This document shows, one piece after another, positions 32,282 to 43,769 of a stretch of 64,000 nt of DNA. Source of the DNA: Haplomitrium mnioides (lineage: Eukaryota; Marchantiophyta; Haplomitriopsida; Calobryales); the NCBI GenBank assembly GCA_049999725.1, contig JBNGIS010008920.1, positions 59,777 through 123,776 on the forward strand, read 5' to 3'. Below the pieces are notes generated by a model. It ran no database searches. It worked only from the letters and a program-made list of their open reading frames with translations, and was not told where the DNA came from. A program made the translations under genes and the position numbers. The first letter of the stretch is position 1. Every line of letters begins with the position of its first letter.

Positions 32282-33402
32282 TAAAGGTATGGGATGGTTT
32301 TGTGAGAATTTTAATGTGACTAAACCATTGTTATAGAATGGGATACATTGCGATTCATTATGGAGAAGACTTAGAAGTTATTATAAGAAACTTAGTTTTG
32401 ATCAGTTTTCTTCAATGTGTGTAGATTTGAGTACAGAGTAAGTTGTGGATTAACTAGAAATGTTTAGAAACAGATATTTAATAAAGGGATATAATATTGC
32501 CTCAGTAATTAGAAAAAGTTTACAGAAGTGAAAAATCTCTTGTAAACCGAAAGTTGTAATCGGTCAAAGTTACAAAAATGGTTTGCAAAAAAGTCAAAAT
32601 AGAGAGTATTTAAAGGTAATAAAATAAAAATATTATTATGCAGGTAGAAATCTTTCCAACAAGGTATAGTACAATGAAGATTCTTCTAGAATAGATTTTA
32701 AAGAGGTGAAAAGTCAAGAAAAGTCAATTTTTTCTTTGACTTATTCTTTGAGAGAATCTCGAAGTATCATCTTAAGAATTGATTGTAGGGACAAATACAA
32801 GGTAAAAAAGTCTTGGATCAATTGATTGAGATTCTTTGACAAGAGAAGCTTCTTCTTGAAGAAGAAAACCAAAAGTATAAATACTTGAGGAGCACTTTTA
32901 GGATTTACTAATTAGAGAGATATTCATTAGGGATTCCTTACCTATGGTGATAAATTATTTAGTTTCACTCCTAGTAACTATCCAGACTAATATGTATGAA
33001 GGAAGAGAAGAGAGGAGAAAGGCTTGAGTAGGACTTGGTTTCATTTGTGGCTTGAGACTTGAGAATTGTGAGAAACCTTTGGAGAAGCGTTTGGAAGAAC
33101 TCTCGGAGGAGTTACTTTGAAGACTCATTGAAGGGCAAGGACTTGAGAAGTGATTTTTCATAGAGTGAGGAGTTTGTTGAGAGTTAGAATGGTGAGAGAA
33201 AGAGTGTTTTGTGTGAGAACAATTGGAGTAAAGAGTAGAGAATTCTAACATACTTTTGTATTGAGTAATGTTTTTTGGTAGACTTTATAGATTTTGTTGT
33301 GTATTGATGATTGCAGCCACATTTCCACCCACCTCTCATATTCAATGTGCACTCAACATCAAAGTCACTTGAGGAGAAACTGGCGAAGCCTCTCTAACTT
33401 CA
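32282..33402 (+). repeat. Gypsy A LTR3
   Basis: 1121 bp, start TAAAGG (TG mutated), end CTAACTTCA. A TAGTA flank and the resumed 5' LTR of gypsy B follow at once. It has small deletions relative to LTR1 and LTR2, for example near 32660. Confidence 0.75.
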
Positions 33403-33407
33403 TAGTA

Positions 33408-35358
33408 CATTGGCAACAAAGTGACCAAAATGGACCATGGGTCTACCTCTTGTTGCTAGTGATGAGGAATGCAAGCAATGTGAGGGATATTTAAAAGCTT
33501 AGGGAGGTGGCTATAGGGGGTGAATATGAGAGACTCAGGTAGGGTGGGATAGTATATAGGTTAGGATTAATAGAATGGAGGATAGAAGTTTAAAATAGGA
33601 ATGTGACCAGAAGAAGGTTAAGCTAAAAGAAGGTGAGCTGGAATAGTACCAGTTAGTGCTTAAGAATGGGAAGGTGTAGTAAGCGAAGGTGATAAAGGTG
33701 AAGTAGAAAGCCAATAAAGGGATAATGAAGGAAAGTCTTTACATTTTGGGCAACAATAGTCCCCATTAGAACTGTTGCGTCAATGGTCTGAGGACGTGTC
33801 AGGAAATTGGGAATTTGCTAAGGAAGAGAGTGAGCCTAGAGTATCCTTGCAGCTAGGAGATGGGTCATACTGTGGACGGATATAGACAATGTATGGAGCC
33901 AAGGGATCTTGATGGGGAATGTGCCGTAGAGGAGTTGTATGTAGTCATAGATTGGACAGGAGTAGTAGCAACAGTAACTCTTGTTCAACTTATTTTCTAG
34001 TTGTATAGCATGGGTTCCAATATCAAGGAGAACTCTAGCCAGTTTTTTTCCTCATTTGACAAAGATAAAATGGCCAGCAAAGTGGGGGGAAGAAACTTAT
34101 TGCTAATATATAGAGGATGATTAAGAAAAAAAGAAGTCGATTGAAGGGCAGGAATGAAGGTAATTAGAATGGAAGTGTAGAAGGTAGATAGCCAATAGAA
34201 GGTGAAACGTTTAAGGTGAATGGCTCATTGGTAGGGGTCAAAAAAGGGAAGCAAAGAATTGTGATTAAGGATTAGAGTAGAGATAGGAAGGACAAAAAGT
34301 GGGGATCTTGAGTGTAGATCGAGATAGAGAAAAAGAAAGTTGTTCAAGATATTTCAGAGTAGACAAGGTGATCAGAAGTTGTCAATGTTTGAGGGGCTTA
34401 TTTGATTAAGCTAAAAGAGGGATAAAAGAGTAGAAAAGTATTGGTGGAGTGGGTCTAGGAATTGGATCAGTGAACATAATTTGGTGGAAGACTAGGGATA
34501 TTGTCTCCATGGGTTTGACAAAGTTTCTTTAGTGCATCAGTTGGCTTAAGACGGTGAGTACATACTCCTCGCTAGTTCCATTGGCTAGTGGCTAAGGTAC
34601 ATAAAACATTTGAAAAAATTTATGTGTTGTTTGTTTTGTGTATGAGTTATGTACCATGTAGCGAAGTCAAGCCTATTTCATATATGAGTATTCTTATGGT
34701 GGTATGTTTTGAAGGAAAGATTGTAGAGTGTTGGTTATTGAATTAAGGTACGTGAGGGTTGGTTTTCGTAGAAAGGAACCTTTAGAATTGGTGACTCAAG
34801 TTGCATATTAGATCAATATTCTGTATTGACCAAAGACCATACGTGAAGCTTATTAAAAGTACTAATTCCTTTTATGTTCATTTTATTGGATATCAATTTA
34901 TATATGCCTTGTATTCATCTGCATAGTCAAGTTTATAACACAAATAAATTCATATGCATTTACTTTATTGGGCTCATGTTATTGCCATTATACCTTGGGA
35001 GAGAACCTAAAATCAGACTTGCACACTAAGACAAACCATTAGCCCAAAATCCTTTGCAGGTCGTGAACCGGTCTTGAGAGAAAGACAAAGCACCATCATG
35101 GCCACTCAAGTTCCAGTGGACCTTACTACTGCCACGACCAAAATTTGTTCTTAGCTAGCCTAAGCAAAGGGACACCTTTCATGTATGCACGTTGACAGAA
35201 CAAAAAAAATTGGAACTGAAACAAAGTGAGCTAACCCGCACATACATTATCTAAGAGTACTAGTGTAGCTCATGAGCGTATATGAGCGCATGCTAGGAAA
35301 TATAGTACAACATACCTGAGAGCAAGGTTCCCCCTAGGCCCTGTGCCATCTTTACCTA
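33408..35358 (+). repeat. Gypsy B 5' LTR, right part
   Basis: It aligns with about 45911-45935 and then 47010-48934 of the 3' LTR: GGCAACAAAGTGACC at the start, AGTGATGAGGAATGCAAGC, and GCCATCTTTACCTA at the end. About 1.05 kb present in the 3' LTR (45935-47010) is absent here. Confidence 0.75.
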
Positions 35359-35479
35359 ACTGTAGTGTCGTAGCCCTTTTCCCTTACCATGGCTTTTTAA
35401 GAGCCATTGCCATTGAGGTATATATGCCAAAAATTTACTGGCCAAATGGTTGTTGATAGAGTAGATAGTAGCATACATA

Positions 35480-35932
35480 TGAACCATTTTTTTGGCTTTA
35501 GGCGCCACTATAGAGGATCTTGAGAATGTTCTCAAGCATAAGCTTCCTACAACCGTGGATGGCAATGCTATAAATTGGTACTTTAGAGAGAATATTGCTA
35601 CTGTCTCTTGGCTTGATCTTTGCACTCCTTTTTTAAACCACTTTCATCTAGCATACCACTTCGATTGTTCTTGGGATAATCTCATCTGTATTCGGATGTT
35701 TGCTGAAGAATCCATTCATGATTACAATAATAGGTTCAAAGTTGTGGTAAGCAAAAGACAAACTCCACCTCGAGCTGAAGACCAGACCGAGTCCTTCATC
35801 AAAGGTCTGGCTAACTCTATTCAAGAGCATGTGTTGCTCCAAGACCCCCAAACCTTAGATAGAGCTATTCAGGTGGCCACTGCATATGAAAATATGCTCT
35901 TAAGGCGAGACCTCTTTGCTTTTTGCTCTTAA
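35480..35932 (+). pseudogene. Gypsy B gag
   Basis: One 146-codon frame reads TTVDGNAINWYFRENIATVS, LDLCTPFLNHFHLAYH, RMFAEESIHDYNNRFKVVVS and ESFIKGLANSIQEHVLLQDP. This is the Ty3/gypsy capsid pattern (a Trp before a loop, then an EESIxDYxxRF block). Downstream frames to about 37300 are Gln/Asn/Pro-rich gag tail. Confidence 0.68.
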
Positions 35933-36569
35933 TCTAGTGAGTCGCCCAGTCTTAGCACCTTGAGGTATGGTGCCTTGCATGTTGTTGGGACTACTGCACA
36001 AGCACATACACATCAGAATCCAGTGGTTTCCACATGATCTGAATCCAATGGCTTCTAACTTGTGCCAAGATGAGATTGTTGAGTTCAAAATTAAAGTCCG
36101 AAATGTTATCTCCACTCTCTTTACTGATCAAATGGCAAATATGAAGATACATATAATACACTCTAGTGCTAGACCGAATACCCAATCTTAGCCTACCAAT
36201 ATTAAGTGCACAAGGTGAAATCAACAACAATCTCTCTTAAAGGTTTGTCCTTCGACCACTTGGTGTGACCTATGCCTTTCTTCAAACCATGAAATTTTTG
36301 TTTGCTTTATTTGGCAAATGCTTTAAGTTGTAGAAGCCAAGTCAAATGCTACTATCAATATAGCTATAGTTTCTACTCCTACATCAACTTTGGGCTCTTC
36401 AACTATGTTCCCACCAGCTCTATCAACAAGTCATGTTCTCATATTAACATACTAGACTCCCTCGACTATGCAACCAGCTCCTTATCATCAATATAGCTAT
36501 CCACAAGCAGCCTTGCAACAAGAGGAAAATCCTCCTTATACTCATTCTAGACCTCTTATAGGATAGACA

Positions 36570-36611
36570 TGTTATAACTGCTAGAGCCTTGATCACATAT
36601 CAAGAGACTGC
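36570..36611 (+). pseudogene. Gypsy B zinc knuckle
   Basis: CYNC, stop TAG, SLDHISRDC gives C-x2-C-x4-H-x4-C with a stop at the first x4 residue. Nucleic-acid-binding gag knuckle, broken by that one codon. Confidence 0.65.
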
Positions 36612-37376
36612 CCTCATCCTCATACTAGGCAATATTATCAAAACAGACCTCAGCCTATGTATCAACACCCCAATCAGGGCTACCTTAACCAAAGGTCTTA
36701 CAACATTCAGTTTGGGCATTAAAGCCAGCTTTCCAACTCTTATTTTGCTCCACATCAACTCTAGTATAAACAACATCATCAGTACTAGTCCTATCAACAT
36801 AACCATCCCTCTTATCTGTAGCAACAAATTGGTTCAACCAATAGAACTACCACGAAGCTTTGCAATATCAACATTCTAATACTTATGCACAACCTCAATA
36901 TCAACAACTGCATCAATATAAGTCCACTCAACAACAAAATCAGAATTGTGTATCAGGGTATGCTCCCCCTCCACCACATAAATCATATTACAAGGTGTAG
37001 CCAACTTAGTCTCATGTAGCCCTGCAAGCTCAGCAACTCGCCTTAGCATCTGTGTTTCAACCTCAACTATTGGGCACCCCGCAAGTGACTCTAGTTCTTC
37101 CTCTTCCTTCTACCTCTGGCTCTTATCCACCTCAGAATGTCTAGCAAGTTTAGGTGGTCCTAGTCAATGTTACCCACACCTATTGCACCTCTTCATTCAT
37201 AGAAACCACGTGCAGTGGCAGCCCTCACTTTGGTTGCCCTATGAGCATGAGCGCCACTTCTTCATTTTACCACGGATCTGGACTCAAACAACATTTGTGT
37301 TGATCTCCCTTTTAGAATTCCAGCACACACCTTAGTGGATCTTGCCCCTTCCCCTATTCAACTAAACCAGAATGCG

Positions 37377-37583
37377 TTTTCTTCTACTAGACTATATCAT
37401 AGTTCCAACTCTCCCTACCAAGAAGAGTGTGAAAGGGATTCTTATCGGGCAACATAAGTGCAAGGCTCTTCTGCTTTTTCTTCTACTAGACCATATCATA
37501 GTGTTCTATATGTAGTTCCAACTCTCCCTACCAAGAAGAGTGTGAATGGGATTCTTATCAGGCAACATAAGTGCAAGGCTCTT
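37377..37583 (+). repeat. Direct duplication of about 95-109 bp in gypsy B
   Basis: Copies at 37377-37470 and 37475-37583 share TTTTCTTCTACTAGAC, CCAACTCTCCCTACCAAGAA and AACATAAGTGCAAGGCTCTT. The second has about 14 extra bases. It lies just left of the copia insertion and is not its target duplication. Confidence 0.85.
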
Positions 37584-37598
37584 CCCATGTATTTATAG

Positions 37599-38031
37599 TA
37601 TTGAGATTTTGAGCTTTGTCACTTGCTCTATTGTTGGTATACGAGTGTGATCTAGTATTCTACTGATGGTATACCATGGTGGTATACTAGGGTGATCTGG
37701 CTTTTAGTTGTGTGGCTGGTGTTGTGTTAGCGTATGTAGCATATGAGTACATGTATGTAGATTAGGTATTTGGTAAGGGTACATCCCTTGTTTTTGTGTT
37801 GTGTGGCTGAGGAGTAAGTTCCATATCGTGTGGCTGAGAATGTTTTTTGAGTTTTTAGGCTATGGTGGATAGCCTTGTAGTATTTAAAGGAGTGAGGGGC
37901 ACTCATTTCATACACACTCGCTTGCTTGCTATAGAAGTAATTTTGGAATAAAGTATATGAGGAGAAACTGGCCGTATCAACTTTCTGAAATCTCATCTAT
38001 AGCTCTTGGATCTCTCTTTGATTTATCAACA
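37599..38031 (+). repeat. Copia 5' LTR
   Basis: 433 bp starting TATTGAGATTTT and ending TTTATCAACA. The start suggests an original TGTTGAGAT with one change shared by both LTRs. It contains GTAGTATTTAAAGG near 37877, a likely TATA-type promoter element. Confidence 0.85.
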
Positions 38032-38642
38032 TGGTATTAGAGCAGGTTTGTGAATAGAGAGATTGTTCATGAAAAGATAGAAAGTATTTGAAAACTGAAA
38101 TTGATTCGATCTCCAACAATAACGAAAGTGGATTTAGTGCTTCCTTGAAGCTGATTACCGGCTACTTGCGATCATGACTAATAGTGGCATAAACTTGATC
38201 TCTACTGATTCATGATCCTAACTCGTGGGGATTCACAAACTGATTGTTGGTGCATCAGGACTCTGAGTTTGCGTATTGACATGTATTTCATCAGTGACTT
38301 GTGTCATCTACCTCTGTATAATCTAGTTCTAGTGTTGTGAAGAATAGCAGCAATTAAAGGCTGCATGATTCTTCTATTTAACAAGGCTTCTCATTCAGAC
38401 GTATATCAAAGTCAATAGTATTCTGATTCAGACGCATATCAAAGTCAACAATGTTTTTGATTCAGACGTATATCAAAGTGAGTAGTATTTTGTTCTTTGC
38501 ACATCACAAAGTCACATGCCAATGACTTGCTGGCTGTATATCCTCACCGTATATTGCATTGTCATATATTATGATGTGTATTGTGATATTGAAGGTATTC
38601 ACATGAGGTGACAAGAATTTTCTAGTTTCTTGAGGGTTCAAA

Positions 38643-39500
38643 ATGGAAGATGGAATTTCTCAAATTGTCAATGAGAAATTAAATGAGAAAAATTACAGTG
38701 TTTGGTCTGTGAGAATGACCAACTTTATCAAAGTCAGAGGATTTTGGAATTTCAACACAAGTGCTGAAGCACAGCCCGTAATGAGTCCAAACCTATTCCC
38801 TATAGAAATGCAAGCATTCAAGAGTTATATTGAGAAAGTACATAAGTTGTTATTCTGGCTTACCATCAGTGTTGATGATAAGATGATGGGATATGTATTT
38901 GCACCAAAGACATCCAAGGAAGCTTGGGATATTTTGAAGAATAGATAGTCACATTAGATGCAAGGAAGCTGACATTGCAGATGGAGTTTTTCAATTTGCA
39001 GAAAGAAAAACTCAATATCAATGCCTATACCTTGAAAATTAATTCACTAGTTGAACAGCTGGTGAATTTAGGAGAAGATGTGAAAGAGAGTGCCATGGTG
39101 ATAGTATGCCTGAATGGATTGGGTAAAGAATACAAGTAGTTTAAGATGTCAATGAGAACAAGAAAAGGAGCTACGTTGTTTACGCAACTCATCTCTATGC
39201 TTGTTGCAGAAGAACTTGATCTTGGTGGAGGAGCATCAAGTAATCAAGGCAACTAGGAACAAGTTTTCTACTCTAACAAGAGTAGAGGCTATGGAAGAAG
39301 CGGTTCTGGAAGAGGATGTTCAAATGAGACTATGCAAAGTCAGCAATGTCAATAGTCAAATTCATACGACAGAGGTCAATCTAGAGGCAAGGGGAGTAAT
39401 CAATGACGCAGAGGTCAATATCAGAATCAAGGAACAATTTGTTGTTATTGTGGAGTCAGGTGACATAGTGAGAGACTGTTATAAGAAACAAAATGATTTG
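38643..39500 (+). pseudogene. Copia gag
   Basis: The frame 38643-38948 reads EKLNEKNYSVWSVRMTNFIK, then KVHKLLFWLTISVDDKMMGY and SKEAWDIL, the copia gag (UBN2/DUF4219-like) pattern. A TAG at 38946-38948 and later shifts break it. A CCHC knuckle near 39440-39490 is split by a frameshift (CYCG in one frame, SGDIVRDCYKK in another). Confidence 0.75.
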
Positions 39501-40460
39501 AGGAACAACAGAGTTCAAATGAACTATGGAGATTCCAATAAAACAAATAATAAGACATTATTTGTTATGCAACATGGGTACTCATCTATCATACATGAGG
39601 AAAAGAGTGGTACTGGAATTGTGTTAGATATTGAGATTTGGCATAAGCGTACTGGGTATGTCAACATACAAAGATTGAGAAACATGCAGAGTTCAGGGGT
39701 AGTCGCTAGGCTGCCCAAGTTTAAAGTGGAAGAAATGCAAAAGGTGTGTGAAGCTTGCCAATTTGGTAAGCAATCAAGGAAGCCATTTCCTCATGACACA
39801 TATGTGGCATAGAGGCCACTTGAGTTGATACACTCAGATGCATATGGTCCTACACAAACACAATCCATTGGAGGATGCACATATTATGTGGCATTTATTG
39901 ATGATTGTTCAAAGAAGATGTGGATATATTTCATGAAGCAGAAGAGTGAAGTGTTTGATCACTTCAAGAACTTTCAAACAATGATTGAAAAGGAGAAAGG
40001 ATAGCCAATAAAGTGTTTGCGGTCTAATGGAGGTGGGGGATATTTCTCCACAAAATTCAGTAAGTATCTGTTGAAGGCATGTATTAGGAGGCAACAGACG
40101 TGCAGATATACACCCCAACAGAATGAGATTGTTGAAAGGAAAAACATGCATACAACAAAGGTGGCACTTGTCTTGATGAATGAGAAGAATATCCCTTATT
40201 ATTATTGGGCATAGGTAGTATCAACAACTGTCTATATTTTGAATCAAACTCCTATTGCGTTAGTTCATGGAATGACACCAAAGGAGAAGGTCACAGGAAG
40301 ACATCTAGATATTTCACATTTGAAAGTGTTTGGCAGCATTGCATATGTACATGTACATGCAGAAACACACAACAAATTGGATCCTAAAGCTAAGAAATGT
40401 GTGTTCATTGGATATTGTTAGGAGCAAAAAGGCTACAGATGTTTCTGTCCTACTATACAA
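39201..40460 (+). pseudogene. Copia integrase
   Basis: The zinc region IWHKRTGYVNIQRLRNM through VCEACQFGKQSRKPFP ends a 203-codon frame at 39812. The core follows: LELIHSDAYGPTQTQSIGG keeps the first Asp, LRSNGGGGYF has Asn where the second Asp belongs, and QNEIVERKN keeps the Glu. ALSTSVYILN-like and AVHGMTPKEKVTGRHLDISHL lead to KKCVFIGYC at 40421. Stops occur at 39810, 40002 and 40213. Confidence 0.78.
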
Positions 40461-40826
40461 ATGCTACGGGTAAGTAGAGATGTAGTCTTTGATGAGTTAA
40501 GTACTTGGTATGGTCCAAAAATTGAGGATGATGCAGTAAATGTCAAAGGAAAACAGGTTGTGACAAAACAAGATGTGAAAGGAAAACAGGTTGTGACAAA
40601 ACAGAGTGGTCTACAAAGTGGAAGTAGTAGCACCAGCAATAGTCCATGGCAAAGAAGACTGCACAGCAATTTGGAGCAACATGCTTCAACCAGCACAACA
40701 CAACAAAGTGTTGCAGATATGGCAGTAGGGAGTTTTCATGATGATTTATATGGTAGTGAACCAGAGAGTATTGATGAAGAGCTAGGATTGCCTTCAGTTA
40801 CAACACTAGTTACAGACAGATGGTAG
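40461..40826 (+). pseudogene. Copia integrase-RT linker with internal duplication
   Basis: RDVVFDELSTWYGPKIEDD, then GKQVVTKQ twice (a roughly 30-bp tandem duplication near 40550-40610), then a Ser/Gln-rich linker ending at SVTTLVTDRW. In intact copia elements the reverse transcriptase starts soon after. Here the frame meets RNase H-proximal sequence. Confidence 0.65.
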
Positions 40827-41533
40827 GGAGTCTAATTTATCTCACCATCACAAGACCAAGCCTGAGTTATGTTGTAGGTCTAGTAAGTCAATTTATGCAA
40901 AGTCCTCGGAAGCCACACCTTGATGCAGTGCGTCGTATTCTTCGATATGTGAAGTCAACAGTTCAGTATGACCTGTTCTATGAGAGTGGTAGGAAGCTCT
41001 ATATTTTTGGTTTTACAGATGCAGATTGGGCAAGTAGTGCACATGATCAAAGATCAACAAGTGGATTTGTATTTTCATTTGGTAGCGCTATGATAAGGTG
41101 GAGCAGTAAGAAGCAACCAACGGTTGCACTCTCAAGCACAGAGGCTGAGTATAGAGGTGCACCAATGACTACATGCGAGGTGGCATGGATGCTTAAACTC
41201 TTGCATGATTTAGGAGTTAATGTGAACAGACCAGTGGAGGTTTACTGTAACAATTTAAGTAGTATCCAACTGGCTAACAATCATGTTTTCCATGCACACT
41301 CAAAGCACATTGAGGTGCATTACCACTATATGAGGGAGAAAGTTTTTGCAAGGATGGTTGATCTGAAATATGTCAGCACTGAGGATCAAGTGGCTGACAC
41401 TTTTGCCAAGTCATTGGGCGCACAGAAGTTGCGAAAATTCAAAGATCAACTTGGAGTATATGCGTTGAGCTCAAGGGGGAGTATTGAGATTTCAAGCTCT
41501 GTCACTTGTTCTATTCATGGTATGCCAGTGTGA
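40820..41533 (+). CDS. Copia RNase H, intact open frame
   Basis: This uninterrupted 237-codon frame is the longest in the window. MVGSLIYLTITRPSLSYVVG is the end of the RT connection. FGFTDADWASSAHDQRSTSG, SSKKQPTVALSSTEAEYRGA, VYCNNLSSIQLA and HIEVHYHYMREKV are the copia RNase H motifs. The usual DN of the CDN motif reads NN, so one acidic residue is lost. The frame runs past the purine tract into the 3' LTR. Confidence 0.8.
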   Translation: MVGSLIYLTITRPSLSYVVGLVSQFMQSPRKPHLDAVRRILRYVKSTVQYDLFYESGRKLYIFGFTDADWASSAHDQRSTSGFVFSFGSAMIRWSSKKQPTVALSSTEAEYRGAPMTTCEVAWMLKLLHDLGVNVNRPVEVYCNNLSSIQLANNHVFHAHSKHIEVHYHYMREKVFARMVDLKYVSTEDQVADTFAKSLGAQKLRKFKDQLGVYALSSRGSIEISSSVTCSIHGMPV

Positions 41534-41915
41534 TCTGGTATTCTACTGGTAGTATACCACGGTGATTTGGTTTTTAGTCGTATGGCTGGTGTTGTGCTAA
41601 CGTATGTAACGTATGAGTGCATGCATGTAGATTTGGTATTTGGTTAGGGTACATCCCTTGTTTTTGTATCATGTGGCTAAGGAGTTAGTTCCGCATCGTG
41701 TGGCTGAGGATGTATTTTGAGTTTGTATGGCTACGGTGGATAGCCTTGTAGTATTTAAAGGAGTGAAGGGCACTCACTTCATACACACTCGCTTGCTTGC
41801 TGTAGAAGTACTTTTGGAATATACTATATGAGGAGAAGCAGACCGTATTAGCCTTCTGAAATCTCATCTACAACTCTTGAATCTCTCTTTGATCTCTCTC
41901 TTTGATTTATCAACA
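41482..41915 (+). repeat. Copia 3' LTR
   Basis: 434 bp, start TATTGAGATTTC, end TTTATCAACA, followed by the TATAG target duplication. One 14-bp TCTCTCTTTGATC-type duplication distinguishes its end from the 5' LTR. Confidence 0.85.
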
Positions 41916-42199
41916 TATAGAACATCCCACCATATGACATATTTGCTGACATGACTCAATAGCAGGCTCATATTTCTATTGGTCAGCTATTGCGCCTCCA
42001 TGCACCCTCGTGAAACTCTTAGATAAGTCTTTCTCTTGCCCAAAAAGAAAACATAATCAACATCTTTTAAGAAGGCCCACAAGCCCAAGATAGTTAAATA
42101 CCTCACACATGTTGATCATCCAATCTAGGGCCCCCTTCTTCTTCTTCTTCTCCTCCCATCCCTATTAGTCGAGTCATTGATTCCCTTCCAAATACACAA

Positions 42200-42620
42200 C
42201 TGTTGACAAAAGAGGATTCCTTATCATTCTTCCACATGGTTTCCTTATATGACCTTAGAACACCTACAATTGATGTCCTCATTGATGGCATCATGATTCT
42301 TGCTACACACTTAGATACTAGTTGTGTTGTCAACATCATGACAGAAGATACTATGAGCTCAATCGGATATCCAATCAGTGCTTTATAGAAAACATCCCTT
42401 GTCCTTCGCCTCATTGATGGCAGTGATATTCTGCCCTTTGGTGTTCTAAAAAATGTGCCAACTCTCTTTTCAGACCATGAATACTTCGCTCGTTACCTTG
42501 TCTTATATGTTATGCAAAAGAACCAATGTCCCTTGCTCCTTGGGCGTCCATGGCTTCAAAAAAAGGAACACACAACTAGATTTTAATGATGGAACTTTGA
42601 CCATCAAACATCTAGGTCAG
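42200..42620 (+). pseudogene. Gypsy B protease
   Basis: The interior of gypsy B resumes after the copia element. ILATHLDTSCVVNIMTE replaces the D-S/T-G-x-x of a retropepsin with DTSCV. SLGVHGFKKRNTQLDFNDGT and LTIKHLGQQ correspond to the LGRPWL...D...L.F end of the family. Two frames are involved. Confidence 0.55.
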
Positions 42621-43039
42621 CAAGTTGTTCTCTTGATCTACACCCCATGCCCCTTCTCCATCCCCTCAATCTTTGGAGAAGCAATTTACAGATTTATCTC
42701 TCATGGATACAACTTCTAAATTCTTAGTTCTTGAAATTGACAAGGATGACTTTGCTATTATCGAAAGTCTCTTCCTTAGATGTAACTTTCTGGAAGTGCA
42801 GTCCAAGGACTTACTAGTCCTTGCAACAGAGCATAAAAGCCTTAAAGTATATGAGGGTATTTTTGAGGCCCGAGAACCGGCCTTCTTGCAACTGATTCAC
42901 AAGTATATTGATGTCTTCGTCTAAGAGTATGATGAATTGACATTAATTCCAACATCTGTACATTAGATGGTTGCTTTATTCAGAAGTGCCCTTACAGGCT
43001 GAATCTGAAATACATAAATCTGGTTTAGAAGGATATTAC

Positions 43040-43650
43040 AAAAATGCTACATGTTGATATTATCTCCCATGCATACCTCATAGGTTGGGTCTCACCTATC
43101 ATGGTAGTCCCAAAACCAAATAGGTCAGTTAGTGTTTGTGGGGATTTTAAAGCCCTTAATGCTGCCACTCTACGTGAACACTTCCTTATTCCATTGATAT
43201 ATACTATTATGGATAATGTGGCTAGAATGCAATACTACAACTTTCTAGATGGTTTTCTTTTATACAATCAAATTGAAATCCATCTGGATTCTTGACATCC
43301 AATCATTGTTACTACACATTGGAGGTGTCACTCATATAAAAATTTAGTATTTGGCCTTTGCAATGCCCTTAGCACATTCCAACATATCATGCTTATGGTA
43401 TTTGAGTCCTTTCCTCAAGGACCAGAGATGTGTCTTGAGATTTATTTGGATAATTTTACGGTGCACAACACCACAAACCAACATCTTGCTATGCTTGAAC
43501 TCACATTCACTTGTTGTCGGACATATGGCATATCTTTGAATCCCAAGAAGTGTGAATTCCTAGCGCTAGCAAGTATACTTCTGGTGCAAATCATCACTAA
43601 AAAGGTAAGCATTATCCTCTCCCTTCTCCCACCTACTATTATCAAGTAAT
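43040..43650 (+). pseudogene. Gypsy B reverse transcriptase
   Basis: GWVSPIMVVPKPNRSVSVCG then DFKALNAATLREHFLIPL, MQYYNFLDGFLLYNQIEIH, and after a stop CLEIYLDNFTVHNTTNQHLA. The catalytic pair is D-N. SLNPKKCEFLALASILL marks the end of the palm/connection. Confidence 0.72.
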
Positions 43651-43769
43651 TACAACATTTTCTTTGGAAATCAATATACTACCTTTGACATTGCTTAAAC
43701 TATGCCAAGATAGTTGCTTCACTCTCTCAATTGACAAGGCATACAGTTCCTTTTGTCTAGTCTAAGGAA

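Larger units (their letters stand above)
19180..33402 (+). mobile_element. Gypsy A tandem array (three LTRs, two interiors)
   Basis: LTR1 19180-20342, interior A1 20343-25504, LTR2 25505-26663, interior A2 26664-32281, LTR3 32282-33402. LTRs begin TGAAGG, TGAGGG or TAAAGG and end CTTCA, so the intact ends form a TGAAG/CTTCA inverted pair. Flanks are TACTA (19175-19179) and TAGTA (33403-33407), a target duplication with one mismatch, in the 5' LTR of gypsy B. Both interiors have gag-protease-RT-RNase H-integrase order, which defines Ty3/gypsy. A shared middle LTR points to unequal recombination or an insertion of a dimeric cDNA. Confidence 0.8.
37599..41915 (+). mobile_element. Ty1/copia element, RT-deleted, nested in gypsy B
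   Basis: LTRs at 37599-38031 and 41482-41915, with target duplication TATAG at 37594-37598 and 41916-41920. Immediately after the 5' LTR, TGGTATTAGAGC at 38032 is one base from the initiator-Met-tRNA primer site TGGTATCAGAGC. A purine tract CAAGGGGGAG precedes the 3' LTR. Gag, integrase and RNase H appear in copia order (integrase before RT), but the RT is missing between about 40810 and 40820. The two LTRs are very alike, so this is among the younger insertions here. Confidence 0.88.

Noticed and set aside
37377-37583. Direct repeats at the left copia border taken as LTRs or a target duplication
   Set aside because: They lie wholly outside the copia LTR, are about 100 bp, and belong to the gypsy B interior. 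The real target duplication is TATAG.
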